Shown here: positions 25,392 through 32,716 of the stretch, one piece after another | How positions within the stretch are numbered: position 1 is the stretch's first letter | How the letters are laid out: the number at the start of each line of letters is the position of its first letter | Assembly: GCA_050486105.1 (NCBI GenBank) | Contig: JBJHCR010000003.1 | Location: forward strand, 5,522-69,521 | DNA length: 64,000 nucleotides | Reading direction: 5' to 3' | Origin: JAEXNA01 sp050486105 | Lineage (GTDB): Bacteria; Vulcanimicrobiota; Xenobia; Xenobiales; JADMJV01 | Translations under genes and position numbers: made by a program | The notes under the pieces: model-generated | What the model was told of the DNA's origin: nothing | The model's input: only the letters and a program-made list of their open reading frames with translations | The model's database searches: none

Positions 25392-27338
25392 CTAGGCGTA
25401 TCCGCCCTTCTTGGGTGGAGGCTGGGGAGCCGGGGGAACGTAAGGGGCCGGGGCCGGCTGATAGGGCTGAGGTTGGTAGGGCTGAGGTTGGTAGCCGCCG
25501 CCACCTCCATACGGGTTGGGGTTGTAACCGAAGGGGTTGTATCCTCCTGCGTTGCCTACACCACCACCATAGCCTCCAGCATTACCGGCGTTTCCGGCAT
25601 TACCAGCGTTTCCAGCGTTTCCAGCATTACCGGCATTACCGGCATTACCGGCATTACCGGCATTACCGGCATTACCAGCGTTTCCAGCATTACCAGCATT
25701 ACCAGCATTACCGGCATTACCGGCATTACCGGCGTTTCCAGCATTACCGGCATTACCAGCATTACCGGCGTTTCCAGCATTACCGGCGTTTCCGGCATTT
25801 CCTACGTTACCGACATTGCCTACGTTACCGAAGTTTCCACCGCCGCCGCCGTAGGGGTTGAAGGGAGGGGGGAATCCTCCGCCACCGGGAACCAGAGCCT
25901 GCATCAACTGCATCAGCATTTGCATGAGCTGCTGCATCGGGTCTCCACCGAACTGGCCGCCACCCATGAAGGGGTTGAGACCAAAGGCGTGTGAGGGGTT
26001 CATGCCGTTGTAGGGTGAGGGTCCGAAGGGTTGTTGGGGTTGGAATCCGCCGTAGGGGTTGTAGCCACCAGCACCGCCGATTCCGCCACCGCCATATCCG
26101 CCAGCTCCGCCTGCGTTACCGGCATTGCCAGCATTGCCTGCGTTACCGGCATTGCCAGCATTGCCTGCGTTTCCGGCATTACCTGCGTTTCCGGCATTAC
26201 CTGCGTTTCCGGCATTACCTGCGTTTCCGGCATTGCCTGCGTTTCCGGCATTGCCTGCGTTACCGGCATTGCCTGCGTTACCGGCATTGCCAGCGTTACC
26301 GGCATTGCCAGCGTTTCCGACTAGACCGGAAGTCCCGAGATTGAAATTCTCGGGTTTGGTGTTGTTGTTGACATCGGCGATGTTAGCACCGAGGTTTCCA
26401 GTTAAAACGGCCTGAATTGCGGCGTCGTACTTGACTTTATCGCCAGCGGTGATCGAGTTTCCGCCGAGGATGTCCTTTCCGTCTTCACCGAAAATTTGAC
26501 CAAGGCTCAGGGTGCCTCGCTTGATCGCCAGCGATACGGCTCCCAGAGTCTGGACGTCTTTGTCGCCGACTCCGCCTCCTTTGGTCAAGTCCTCATTGCC
26601 GGTCTCCTTGAGAACCTTGGCTAACTGGGCGTTGTCGTAGTTTCCACCACCGTTCTTAAACGAGGCTGCCACCAGGGAGAATTGGGCTGCTTCTCTCGCT
26701 CTAGGATCGGGGCTGTTCAGGTCGCGATTTACAATGTTTGCGTAGCGGTTCATCTCTTCAGCGCTCTCGATACGTTGTCCGGCGTAAAACTCGGCGCTGT
26801 AACCTTCAATGATTCGCCGTCTTTGTTCGGCGACAGGGACGTCGTTACCGTCGGCCCCCTTTTTGATCTTATTGGCGTTGACGTTACCGTTCTGGTCTAC
26901 AGCGTTGATGTACTGTTGGAAGCCGAAGGTGTCGGTGTGCTGGGGCTGGAAGCCCTGGAATCCACCGCCGTAGCCGCCGCCGACTTGGCCACCGCCGTAG
27001 CCGCCGCCTCCGACTTGACCACCGCCGTAGCCGCCGCCGCCGCCGCCACCACCGTAGCCGCCGCCACCGCCGACTTGGCCACCGCCGTAGCCGCCGCCGC
27101 CGATTCCGTTAACTTGGCCGCCGCCTTGCGGTTGGCCTCCGAACTGTCCCCATCCTTGGGATAGGGCTTGTAGGGCCTGCATGAAGTTCTGCAGCATAAA
27201 CATCATCTGTTGCTGCTGATGAGGAACTCCTTGAGGACCTTGGAAGCCGAAGTTTGGCTGGAATCCTCCCAGATTCAGCGGAGAAGCTGGGAATGGACTT
27301 TGCCAGGGATTAAAACCTTGATTGAAACCTTGAATCAT
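25392..27338 (-). CDS. Gly-Asn-Ala repeat structural protein
   Basis: 648 residues, GGGAGAG ribosome site. Order from the N-terminus: a Phe/Asn/Gln-rich head (residues 1-70), a Gly-Tyr-Gly region with GGGYGGGQVGG units (~70-130), a charged globular segment of ~210 residues (with RRRIIEGYSAEFYAGQRIES, EMNRYANIVNRDL, AREAAQFSLVAA), then a tract of about 23 GNA triplets, a Gly/Pro/Met-rich spacer (~90 residues) and a second tract of about 25 GNA triplets, ending in a Pro-rich tail (PYQPQPYQP, PPPKKGGYA). No signal peptide of the usual kind is visible. Gly at every third position could form a collagen-like or polyglycine-II helix; the sequence is too low in proline for stable collagen. A fibre, sheath or surface role is inference. 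Confidence 0.85.
   Translation of the reverse strand: MIQGFNQGFNPWQSPFPASPLNLGGFQPNFGFQGPQGVPHQQQQMMFMLQNFMQALQALSQGWGQFGGQPQGGGQVNGIGGGGYGGGQVGGGGGYGGGGGGGGYGGGQVGGGGYGGGQVGGGYGGGFQGFQPQHTDTFGFQQYINAVDQNGNVNANKIKKGADGNDVPVAEQRRRIIEGYSAEFYAGQRIESAEEMNRYANIVNRDLNSPDPRAREAAQFSLVAASFKNGGGNYDNAQLAKVLKETGNEDLTKGGGVGDKDVQTLGAVSLAIKRGTLSLGQIFGEDGKDILGGNSITAGDKVKYDAAIQAVLTGNLGANIADVNNNTKPENFNLGTSGLVGNAGNAGNAGNAGNAGNAGNAGNAGNAGNAGNAGNAGNAGNAGNAGNAGNAGNAGNAGNAGNAGNAGNAGGAGGYGGGGIGGAGGYNPYGGFQPQQPFGPSPYNGMNPSHAFGLNPFMGGGQFGGDPMQQLMQMLMQLMQALVPGGGGFPPPFNPYGGGGGNFGNVGNVGNVGNAGNAGNAGNAGNAGNAGNAGNAGNAGNAGNAGNAGNAGNAGNAGNAGNAGNAGNAGNAGNAGNAGNAGNAGNAGGYGGGVGNAGGYNPFGYNPNPYGGGGGYQPQPYQPQPYQPAPAPYVPPAPQPPPKKGGYA
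25577..25800 (-). repeat. 9-bp tandem repeat tract coding GNA, second tract
   Basis: About 25 copies of a 9-base unit, varying at third codon positions (GGTAATGCC, GGAAACGCT and mixtures). The synonymous mixture and the strict frame show selection on the Gly-Asn-Ala protein repeat rather than simple slippage alone. Confidence 0.9.
26113..26318 (-). repeat. 9-bp tandem repeat tract coding GNA, first tract
   Basis: About 23 copies of the 9-base unit (GGCAATGCC-type and GGAAACGCA-type codon choices alternating). Codon mixture differs from the other tract (more AACGCAGG alternation), so the tracts are not a simple recent duplication. Confidence 0.9.
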
Positions 27339-27379
27339 AATGACTCTCCCTCTTTTTTGTGACTTTGATGATGCGCACC

Positions 27380-27396
27380 TTACCGCCGGGCGGTAA
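27380..27396. promoter_or_regulatory. 17-bp perfect palindrome upstream of the repeat-protein gene
   Basis: TTACCGCC-G-GGCGGTAA, perfect 8-bp arms around one base, 42 bases before the start codon at 27338. It lies downstream of a possible extended -10, which is where a repressor operator or an mRNA hairpin would sit. Confidence 0.55.
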
Positions 27397-27427
27397 ACAG
27401 GCTCGATCTGAGCGCATCTCGTTTCCT

Positions 27428-27436
27428 ATATTAGCA
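27428..27436 (-). promoter_or_regulatory. Possible extended -10 promoter element for the repeat-protein gene
   Basis: On the minus strand TGCTAATAT reads as TGn plus a TATAAT-like hexamer. No good -35 is seen 17 bases upstream, which extended -10 promoters can lack. It is about 90 bases from the start codon and just before the 27380-27396 palindrome. Confidence 0.35.
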
Positions 27437-27483
27437 GGACTGGGACAAAATACCCCTTTGTTTTCATTTTTTTAACAAAATCG

Positions 27484-28176
27484 TTATTCTTCTTCCCCCC
27501 GTTTCTCGAACATTTTGCGGATGAGCGGATTAACCTTGAGTTTCTTTCCTCGAGTCTTAGGAGCAGCCCTTATCTCCTCAATGATCCAACGCCCCGTTTC
27601 GAAGGTGCTGCTGGGAGCAAAGCGGTCTCCACCCTGGGCAGGTGGCGGGGGAGGTGCGGACGGGGTTTGCAGGTGACCCGAGAGATCTAGCTTTTCCAAT
27701 TGCTGATGGCGATCAGCAAACTCGCCCTCAGCTAGAGCCCTGGTTCTCACCTCGCCACTCTTCGAAACCTGGTCCAAGGATGTGCTTTTGGGGTCCACAC
27801 CGTCGAGGTCGGAAAAGGTCGCCAGAGGCCTCGGGGGAGGAGGAGGTTCACCGGGGGAAACTTCTACTACTCCGGTGATGGCATCTAGAGGTATGGCGAA
27901 CCTTTCGCTGGAAAAAAAGTCGCGTCGTTTCATCTGAGCCATGGCGCCAGGGTCGTCGCGTATGGTGTCGTAAAGCATATCCATGCGCCTTTGCACGCTC
28001 TCTTGTAGGTTGCGTACCCAGAAGGCCGCGGTGGCCTTGCCCATCCGGCGAGCTGGTTTTGCCGAGAGGGCCTTTTGAGGAACCGCAATCTGTTTTCCGG
28101 AGCGAATGGCTTCCAGAGCTTCACCGATAGAGACCTTGCCCGGTCCGTCCTCTTCGGTTGCTGCTTGGTCCGACAC
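27484..28176 (-). CDS. Unknown protein with Pro-rich linkers
   Basis: 230 residues, hydrophilic, no signal peptide or membrane helix. It contains two Pro-rich breaks (GEPPPPPRPL and PSAPPPPPAQGG) that separate short helical segments; the C-terminus is basic then acidic (RGKKLKVNP, FEKRGEEE). An Arg/Met-rich central part (QRRMDMLYDTIRDDP) may form a helix. I do not recognise a family. It starts 9 bp after the 28186 gene and is probably part of the lgt operon. Confidence 0.6.
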   Translation of the reverse strand: MSDQAATEEDGPGKVSIGEALEAIRSGKQIAVPQKALSAKPARRMGKATAAFWVRNLQESVQRRMDMLYDTIRDDPGAMAQMKRRDFFSSERFAIPLDAITGVVEVSPGEPPPPPRPLATFSDLDGVDPKSTSLDQVSKSGEVRTRALAEGEFADRHQQLEKLDLSGHLQTPSAPPPPPAQGGDRFAPSSTFETGRWIIEEIRAAPKTRGKKLKVNPLIRKMFEKRGEEE

Positions 28177-28185
28177 CTGGTATCT

Positions 28186-28683
28186 CTACGCCCTTCTCAA
28201 TCGATAGTATCTCAAGGATTCAAGTTCGACCAAGTGCGCAACTTCGCCGTCTTGGAAATGAAAAACAAAGCGTTGTTGGGTTTCACCGGGAAGGACAGCC
28301 GAAGACACGCGAGCCAAGCCTGGGGCACCTCCGACTTCCGTGTCGTAGAGCAAGAGGGGTTCTCCTCGAAACTCCTGGAACAAGACTTTCCCATCAGGAA
28401 GAGAGATGACCATGGACCCATCGACCCGTTCCTCTTGGATCACGCCGCTGATGGGATTCTCGACTCTGACGGCCCCATTGCTGTATCGCCTGAGAATACG
28501 TCCATCTTCTAGAGTGACCTCATCATAATCATTGAAAGAATCGATCGTGCCTCCGGGAATATTTTCCAGGGGCTCGGACCAATCTTCGACCCAGCCGTCT
28601 TCAGGGAGTTCTTCTTCCTTCTGCTTTTGATCTACGGAAGTGAGCAGAGAGGCGAACTCTTGAACGAGTTTCTCTTTATCCAA
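28186..28683 (-). CDS. Unknown protein with G-box-like beta repeats
   Basis: 165 residues, acidic, cytoplasmic by appearance. The middle has tandem short beta-hairpins with DG/NG turns: EVTLEDGRILRRYSNGAVRVE, split by G-turns, then GSMVISLPDGKVLFQEF and RFVFHFQDGEVAHLVE. The pattern recalls the Tcp10-C / CPAP G-box single-layer beta-sheet repeats, though I would not call homology. Its start overlaps the lgt stop by 8 bp, so it is probably translated together with lgt. Confidence 0.55.
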   Translation of the reverse strand: MDKEKLVQEFASLLTSVDQKQKEEELPEDGWVEDWSEPLENIPGGTIDSFNDYDEVTLEDGRILRRYSNGAVRVENPISGVIQEERVDGSMVISLPDGKVLFQEFRGEPLLLYDTEVGGAPGLARVSSAVLPGETQQRFVFHFQDGEVAHLVELESLRYYRLRRA

Positions 28684-29479
28684 CCTTTACGTCTCCGAGA
28701 CTATCTTTCTGCAGTCGAGCGCGGTTCCTTTTTCCTGGATTGACGTTTTTCGCTAAACCGAGACCGATGAGAACGAGAATGGCGCATACCGATTGCGAGG
28801 CTAACGAAAGTTCAGGGGGATCGTAGTCTCGCCACGTTTCCAAGATTGCCCGAACGACTCCGTACAGAGCTAGGGCCAAGCCGGCAGTCTGACCTGTTGC
28901 CTCTCGTTTCGGTAGCATCAAGAGTATCAAGCCACAGGCTATCAGGGATAGGCTCAGATAAAGCATGATTGGATGCCGGGCTTCGCCATCCACCAGAAAG
29001 GCCCATGGTACGGATGTTTTCGTCCCGTGCTCACCGTACCAACTCAACAGGCAACCCAGCCTACCGATCCCCCAACCGATCAGAGCGGGAGGGGCAAAAG
29101 CGTCCAGGAACAGTAAGATCGGTTGGTTCTTGTACTTCAGAGTGCACAGCAATCCTATCAGGCCTCCGATCAACCCTCCGTAGCTGACCATCCCACCTTC
29201 CCAGAAAGCCAACCAGGTCTCGGGCCGGTTCCAAGTCCCAGGGCTGATCAGTACGTAGGCGAATCGGGCCCCGATCAATCCACCGAGTACCATGAATGGG
29301 ACAAAATCCTCGATTTGGGCGGAGAGTTCCTTAGAAAGGCGCTTTCGAGTGAGAAAGTAGCAGACCAGCGCCCCGGTCATGAAAGCCAATCCGTGGGCGG
29401 AAACCCAGAATGGACCGAGGAAGTGTACTGGTGGAGGCGGCGTGAAGGGAATGGCAGCCAAGAGCACTTGAAAATTCAA
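28676..29479 (-). CDS. lgt: Prolipoprotein diacylglyceryl transferase
   Basis: 267 residues and about seven TM helices, as in Lgt. Family stretches visible: GGLIGARFAYVL, WEGGMVSYGGLIGG, the signature GRLGCLLSWYGEHG and HPIMLYLSLSLI. Lgt transfers diacylglycerol from phosphatidylglycerol to the lipobox Cys of prolipoproteins, the first step in lipoprotein maturation; the 946 lipoprotein is a likely client. The residue aligned with E. coli His103 (HGG) is Tyr here (SYGG), and the C-terminal tail is Lys/Arg-rich. Start overlaps the 29476 gene by 4 bp. Confidence 0.93.
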   Translation of the reverse strand: MNFQVLLAAIPFTPPPPVHFLGPFWVSAHGLAFMTGALVCYFLTRKRLSKELSAQIEDFVPFMVLGGLIGARFAYVLISPGTWNRPETWLAFWEGGMVSYGGLIGGLIGLLCTLKYKNQPILLFLDAFAPPALIGWGIGRLGCLLSWYGEHGTKTSVPWAFLVDGEARHPIMLYLSLSLIACGLILLMLPKREATGQTAGLALALYGVVRAILETWRDYDPPELSLASQSVCAILVLIGLGLAKNVNPGKRNRARLQKDSLGDVKVG

Positions 29480-29805
29480 GATTCGAGCGTGGACTTGGTT
29501 TTCAAGTTCTCCCAGATGAGTGGCAGAGAGCTCGGAGGGTGCACGCGATCCTCTTCCCAGGCTTGCACTATTTCAGGGGTCAAACCCAAATAATCAGCAG
29601 CCTCCTCCAAATTCAGGCCCGCTTTGAGGCGAGAGTCAAGGGATCGTTTGGCAAGTTCTTCCCGAGGCTGCTCTGAATGATTACCCGGCAGCGATTCTGC
29701 CAGCAGCCGATCACCAAGCCGACGAAGCTTGCTGGGTTCAGCCTCTTTCCAAAAATCCGATCGTTCTTGCGGACTCAATCGGGTGAGATCGGGACAATCT
29801 TTCAC
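29476..29805 (-). CDS. Small helix-turn-helix protein
   Basis: 109 residues from GTG 29805, preceded by GGAGAG 7 bases upstream. The C-terminal half (NLEEAADYLGLTPEIVQAWEEDRVHPPSS) reads as an XRE-like helix-turn-helix; the N-terminal part (LSPQERSDFWKEAEPSKLRRLG) is a charged helix. It could be a regulator of its operon (lgt and the two unknown genes), as the first gene in it, and is divergent from maf. Confidence 0.6.
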   Translation of the reverse strand: MKDCPDLTRLSPQERSDFWKEAEPSKLRRLGDRLLAESLPGNHSEQPREELAKRSLDSRLKAGLNLEEAADYLGLTPEIVQAWEEDRVHPPSSLPLIWENLKTKSTLES

Positions 29806-29855
29806 GAAGCATCTCTCCTTGACCGGGGGCTGGGCCTGGGCTAAACTCGGGAGCC

Positions 29856-30497
29856 ATGAAGCCCTATGCGTCAACACCCTCGCTTTGTTTGGCCTCCCAT
29901 TCTCCGCGTCGTCGAGAGCTCCTGGAACGTCTGGGTGTGCCATTTTTTGTTCAAGGTTCGGACCCTGGGGTGGAGGAAGCTGTCTCAGCCTTGGGTAGGG
30001 GTCACGAGGCCCAGAAGGTGGCAGCCCTTCGTGCTGCCATCAAGGGCAAGGCGACAGAGGACGGGCTGACATCGGCAGTCGAGCCATACTGGGGTGTGCT
30101 GGCCGTGGATACGGTGGTTTTTATCGGTGATCAAATCCTTGACAAGCCGAACAGTGTCCAGGAGGCCAAGCAGTTCTTGAAACTCCTTTCTGGTCAGCGT
30201 CACGGGGTGGTCAGCGCTCTTTGGCTGAAGACCGGGTCTGAAGTCTTCGAGCAACAATGCCTGACCTGGGTGACTTTCGATGACTTGAGCGAAGGTGAGA
30301 TCGAGAGTTACGCAGCCACCTCGGAACCCTATGATAAAGCTGGCGGTTACGGGATTCAAGGGCATGGGGGGCTATTTGTTGCCAAGCTGAACGGTTGCTA
30401 CTTCAATGTCATGGGTTTACCCCTGAATGCGGTCTGGAGACTTTTGCAGAGGGCGGGTTATCCGCATGACTGTTCGACTCGGACTGCTGATGGCTGA
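29856..30497 (+). CDS. maf: Maf-family nucleotide pyrophosphatase
   Basis: 213 residues. The N-terminal LASHSPRRRELLERLG is the Maf signature, with later VLAVDTVV, DKPNSVQEAKQFL and YDKAGGYGIQGHGG. Maf/YhdE enzymes hydrolyse dTTP/UTP or modified nucleotides to monophosphates and have been linked to septum inhibition. maf is commonly the first gene of the mre cluster, as here. The next gene's start (30466) overlaps its end by 32 bp. Confidence 0.92.
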   Translation: MKPYASTPSLCLASHSPRRRELLERLGVPFFVQGSDPGVEEAVSALGRGHEAQKVAALRAAIKGKATEDGLTSAVEPYWGVLAVDTVVFIGDQILDKPNSVQEAKQFLKLLSGQRHGVVSALWLKTGSEVFEQQCLTWVTFDDLSEGEIESYAATSEPYDKAGGYGIQGHGGLFVAKLNGCYFNVMGLPLNAVWRLLQRAGYPHDCSTRTADG

Positions 30498-31458
30498 ACG
30501 CACGGGTATTCTGACCGGGGGGGATTTCAGCAGGGTTGCCGATTCTATAGAGGTCTTGCTTCGGGTGGTCGACGACAAATTGGAATTCGCCTGGAGACAA
30601 GCTCGGAACTCAACCTGGACGGCGGTATTGGTTCCAGCTTGGGCTTTGCTCGGGGAGGATGCATCCATCGACCCTGTGTGGGGAGCTCACGCTCAAGCAT
30701 GGCTTTCGAGGGGACGGTCGCCAATCGCGCTCTTTCCCTTGGGCTATCCCGGCGAGCCTGGGGTGGTTCGAGAATTCTTGAAACAGTTGGTGGTACACCA
30801 CCTAAAATCTTCGCGAAGTCCTAGGGTGGTAGTAGGGCTGTCCACTTCAAGCGATTTGGAACGCGAAGTTTGGCAAGAGGTTTTCGATGAGGGTGGCTGG
30901 CAACTCTGTGGATTTTTGGCAGAGCCACTCTATCTTAGGACTCTGCATCGCGAGGTTCTCCAGGCCATCTCCGGGCCGGGGGATTTCTCCAAAATCCTTG
31001 TTCTCGAACTTCGCTTAAACGAGTTGAGGTGGCTGGCCCTGGAAGGGGACGAGGTCAAAGTGGAGGGCGGGGAACCCAGTTTGGGGTCCCGAACTTTGGT
31101 GCGTGACCTTCAGCACCGATTGCGTCACGCTCACTCCTTAGAAGTTTCAGAGTTGGTGGCGACGGCCTTACTTTTTTCAGAAAGGCGGACCGCCGAGTCT
31201 CAGGTGGCAGGTCGGCAACTGCATTCTGGGTTGCCCACCAAGGTCGACTTCGATATGAAGCAGTATTGGCTGCTCGCTTCCAAAGCCAGGAGCCGCTGGA
31301 ACGAGTTGCAGGCTCAGATTGCGTTCAAGATTCTTGGTCGGGTTGAAGCGGACCCTTGGCGGCAACTCTCGGACCACGGTTGGCAGCTTGCGATCGACAG
31401 AACTCTTCCCCATTGGGCTAGGGAGCAGAATGCCGGCGACTTAGGACTCGTCAGATGA
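30466..31458 (+). CDS. Diverged MreB-like protein lacking nucleotide-binding motifs
   Basis: 330 residues, chosen ATG 30466 (overlaps maf). It occupies the mreB slot (maf-X-mreC-mreD-mrdA). Its sequence follows MreB colinearly: SPIALFPLGYPGEPGVVREF matches the MreB IRPLKDGVIADF region, PRVVVGLSTSSDLERE matches PRVVIGVPSGITEVEK, CGFLAEPLYLRTLHREVL matches YLIEEPMAAAIGAGL, and KILVLELRLNELRWLALEGD matches the VDIGGGTTEVAVISL strand. But the phosphate-1 DLGTAN, phosphate-2 DIGGGT and the later GG are all gone, so it should not bind or hydrolyse ATP the usual way. It is probably a pseudo-actin scaffold or regulator of the elongasome. The actin-fold assignment is inference from synteny plus pattern. 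Confidence 0.65.
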   Translation: MTVRLGLLMAERTGILTGGDFSRVADSIEVLLRVVDDKLEFAWRQARNSTWTAVLVPAWALLGEDASIDPVWGAHAQAWLSRGRSPIALFPLGYPGEPGVVREFLKQLVVHHLKSSRSPRVVVGLSTSSDLEREVWQEVFDEGGWQLCGFLAEPLYLRTLHREVLQAISGPGDFSKILVLELRLNELRWLALEGDEVKVEGGEPSLGSRTLVRDLQHRLRHAHSLEVSELVATALLFSERRTAESQVAGRQLHSGLPTKVDFDMKQYWLLASKARSRWNELQAQIAFKILGRVEADPWRQLSDHGWQLAIDRTLPHWAREQNAGDLGLVR

Positions 31459-32189
31459 AAGGTGAGGTCAAGGTGAGTATCCTGCTTCTAGGAGCCATGC
31501 TCATTTCGTTCTTGCTCGTTCCGGAGGGTTTCCTTGGAACCTCAGACTTGGCTTCGATGGCGAGAACGGCAGTCGTCAGGCTCTTGGGAGGTGCGTGGCG
31601 GACCGCTGAGGGCCCTTCGACTTTTTCCATGAACTCAGAGTTGTTAGAACAGAATCAACGACTGAGCCAACTCTTGTCCCTAAGGGGACGACTTTCTGGG
31701 AGCACCGCGGTGGCGACGGTTATACGGCGGGAACCCGAGGCCTGGTGGCTCTCGATCTGGGTTCGTTTTCGATTGACTAGCGAAATGCCTGAAGGTTCGG
31801 CCCTGGTAATGACTCCCGAAGGGCTCATAGGGGTCCTAGAGGCGTCTAAGATTTCCAGTCTGGGTTCTTCTGAGGGGCTCGATGAGGACGAGGAGTTTCT
31901 GGGACAGGTGCAATTATTGACTGCACCCACCACGCAACTGGCGGTCAACGTTGGTGGCGTATTGACTCCTTATCTCTTGGAAGGCACCGGCGGTCCACGT
32001 TTCCGTTTGCGGCCTCTCGAAAGAGACAAGGTGGCTGTGAGTTCCCGGGGGACCTTAGTCTCCACCGCTGGAAGTGGCCATCTTTTTGTCGAAGGTCTCC
32101 CGGTTGCCGTGATTGAGGATGAACGTGGTGAGATGGCCGAGACGTTGCTTCGAGCCACTCCAGGACAGGTCCTATTGTGGTGGCATTAG
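31455..32189 (+). CDS. mreC: MreC-like rod-shape protein
   Basis: 244 residues. An N-terminal TM helix (VSILLLGAMLISFLLV, ~7-22) is followed by a short region with a heptad-like stretch (ELLEQNQRLSQLLSLRGRL) and then the beta-barrel region with TPEGLIGVLEA and FVEGLPVAVIEDE typical of MreC. MreC links MreB to the peptidoglycan synthases on the outer face of the membrane. It starts with ATGA overlap on the pseudo-MreB gene. Somewhat short for MreC (usually 270-330). Confidence 0.8.
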   Translation: MKGEVKVSILLLGAMLISFLLVPEGFLGTSDLASMARTAVVRLLGGAWRTAEGPSTFSMNSELLEQNQRLSQLLSLRGRLSGSTAVATVIRREPEAWWLSIWVRFRLTSEMPEGSALVMTPEGLIGVLEASKISSLGSSEGLDEDEEFLGQVQLLTAPTTQLAVNVGGVLTPYLLEGTGGPRFRLRPLERDKVAVSSRGTLVSTAGSGHLFVEGLPVAVIEDERGEMAETLLRATPGQVLLWWH

Positions 32190-32716
32190 AAGGTGAATCT
32201 CGGACCGAAGGGAGCTTGTTTGGGTTCGCTCTGTTGACCACTCTTGCCGTCCTGTCTTGGATCGTCTGGATCGGCTGGGCTCACGACGGATTGCTCTGTG
32301 CTCCGGCCGGAGATGCCGGCCTTTGCCTGGCCTTCGTTTTGAGCGTCTCGGGGGCCCGTCTTGGACTGTCCCTAGCAGCGTGGGTGATCTCGATTCTCTG
32401 GACCTCGATGTGGACGGGTGTGTCACCGCTTTGGCTTTACTTGACCGGGTGGCCAGCCTGGGTCATGCTGTCTTGGTCGGGCTTGACCGAGCCTCGTCGA
32501 GAGACTATGTGGTCAAGTGTCTTAGCGGCGGCCGCCCTGGTGTCCTTAATGAGGATTGGAGTGAAGTTGACCTATTCCGTGTTACCATCAAGTTTGGAGT
32601 TTCCGACTCTGACGGGCTGGACGCTTGCCGGGAGCCTTTGGGCTGAGGTCTTATCGAACACTGTCTTTGTCTTGGTCTTTCTGCTCGTCTTCAGAGTTTG
32701 GAGGCCTCGGTGTTAG
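32177..32716 (+). CDS. mreD: MreD-like membrane protein
   Basis: 179 residues with five or so hydrophobic helices (LTTLAVLSWIVWIGW, LSLAAWVISILWTSMW, WLYLTGWPAWVMLSW and others), in the gene order position of mreD. MreD is poorly conserved in sequence; the call rests on topology and place. Its start overlaps mreC by 13 bp. Confidence 0.7.
   Translation: MVALEGESRTEGSLFGFALLTTLAVLSWIVWIGWAHDGLLCAPAGDAGLCLAFVLSVSGARLGLSLAAWVISILWTSMWTGVSPLWLYLTGWPAWVMLSWSGLTEPRRETMWSSVLAAAALVSLMRIGVKLTYSVLPSSLEFPTLTGWTLAGSLWAEVLSNTVFVLVFLLVFRVWRPRC

Noticed and set aside
25473..25994. Plus-strand frame with SITGITGITG-like repeats and other frames such as HYRHYRHYR over the GNA tracts
   Set aside because: These are the other-frame readings of the 9-bp repeat. 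The minus frame has an RBS, a globular segment, a clean start and stop, and a terminator.
25577..26318. Regular repeats that look CRISPR-like at first sight
   Set aside because: The unit is 9 bases, without spacers, and lies inside a coding frame.
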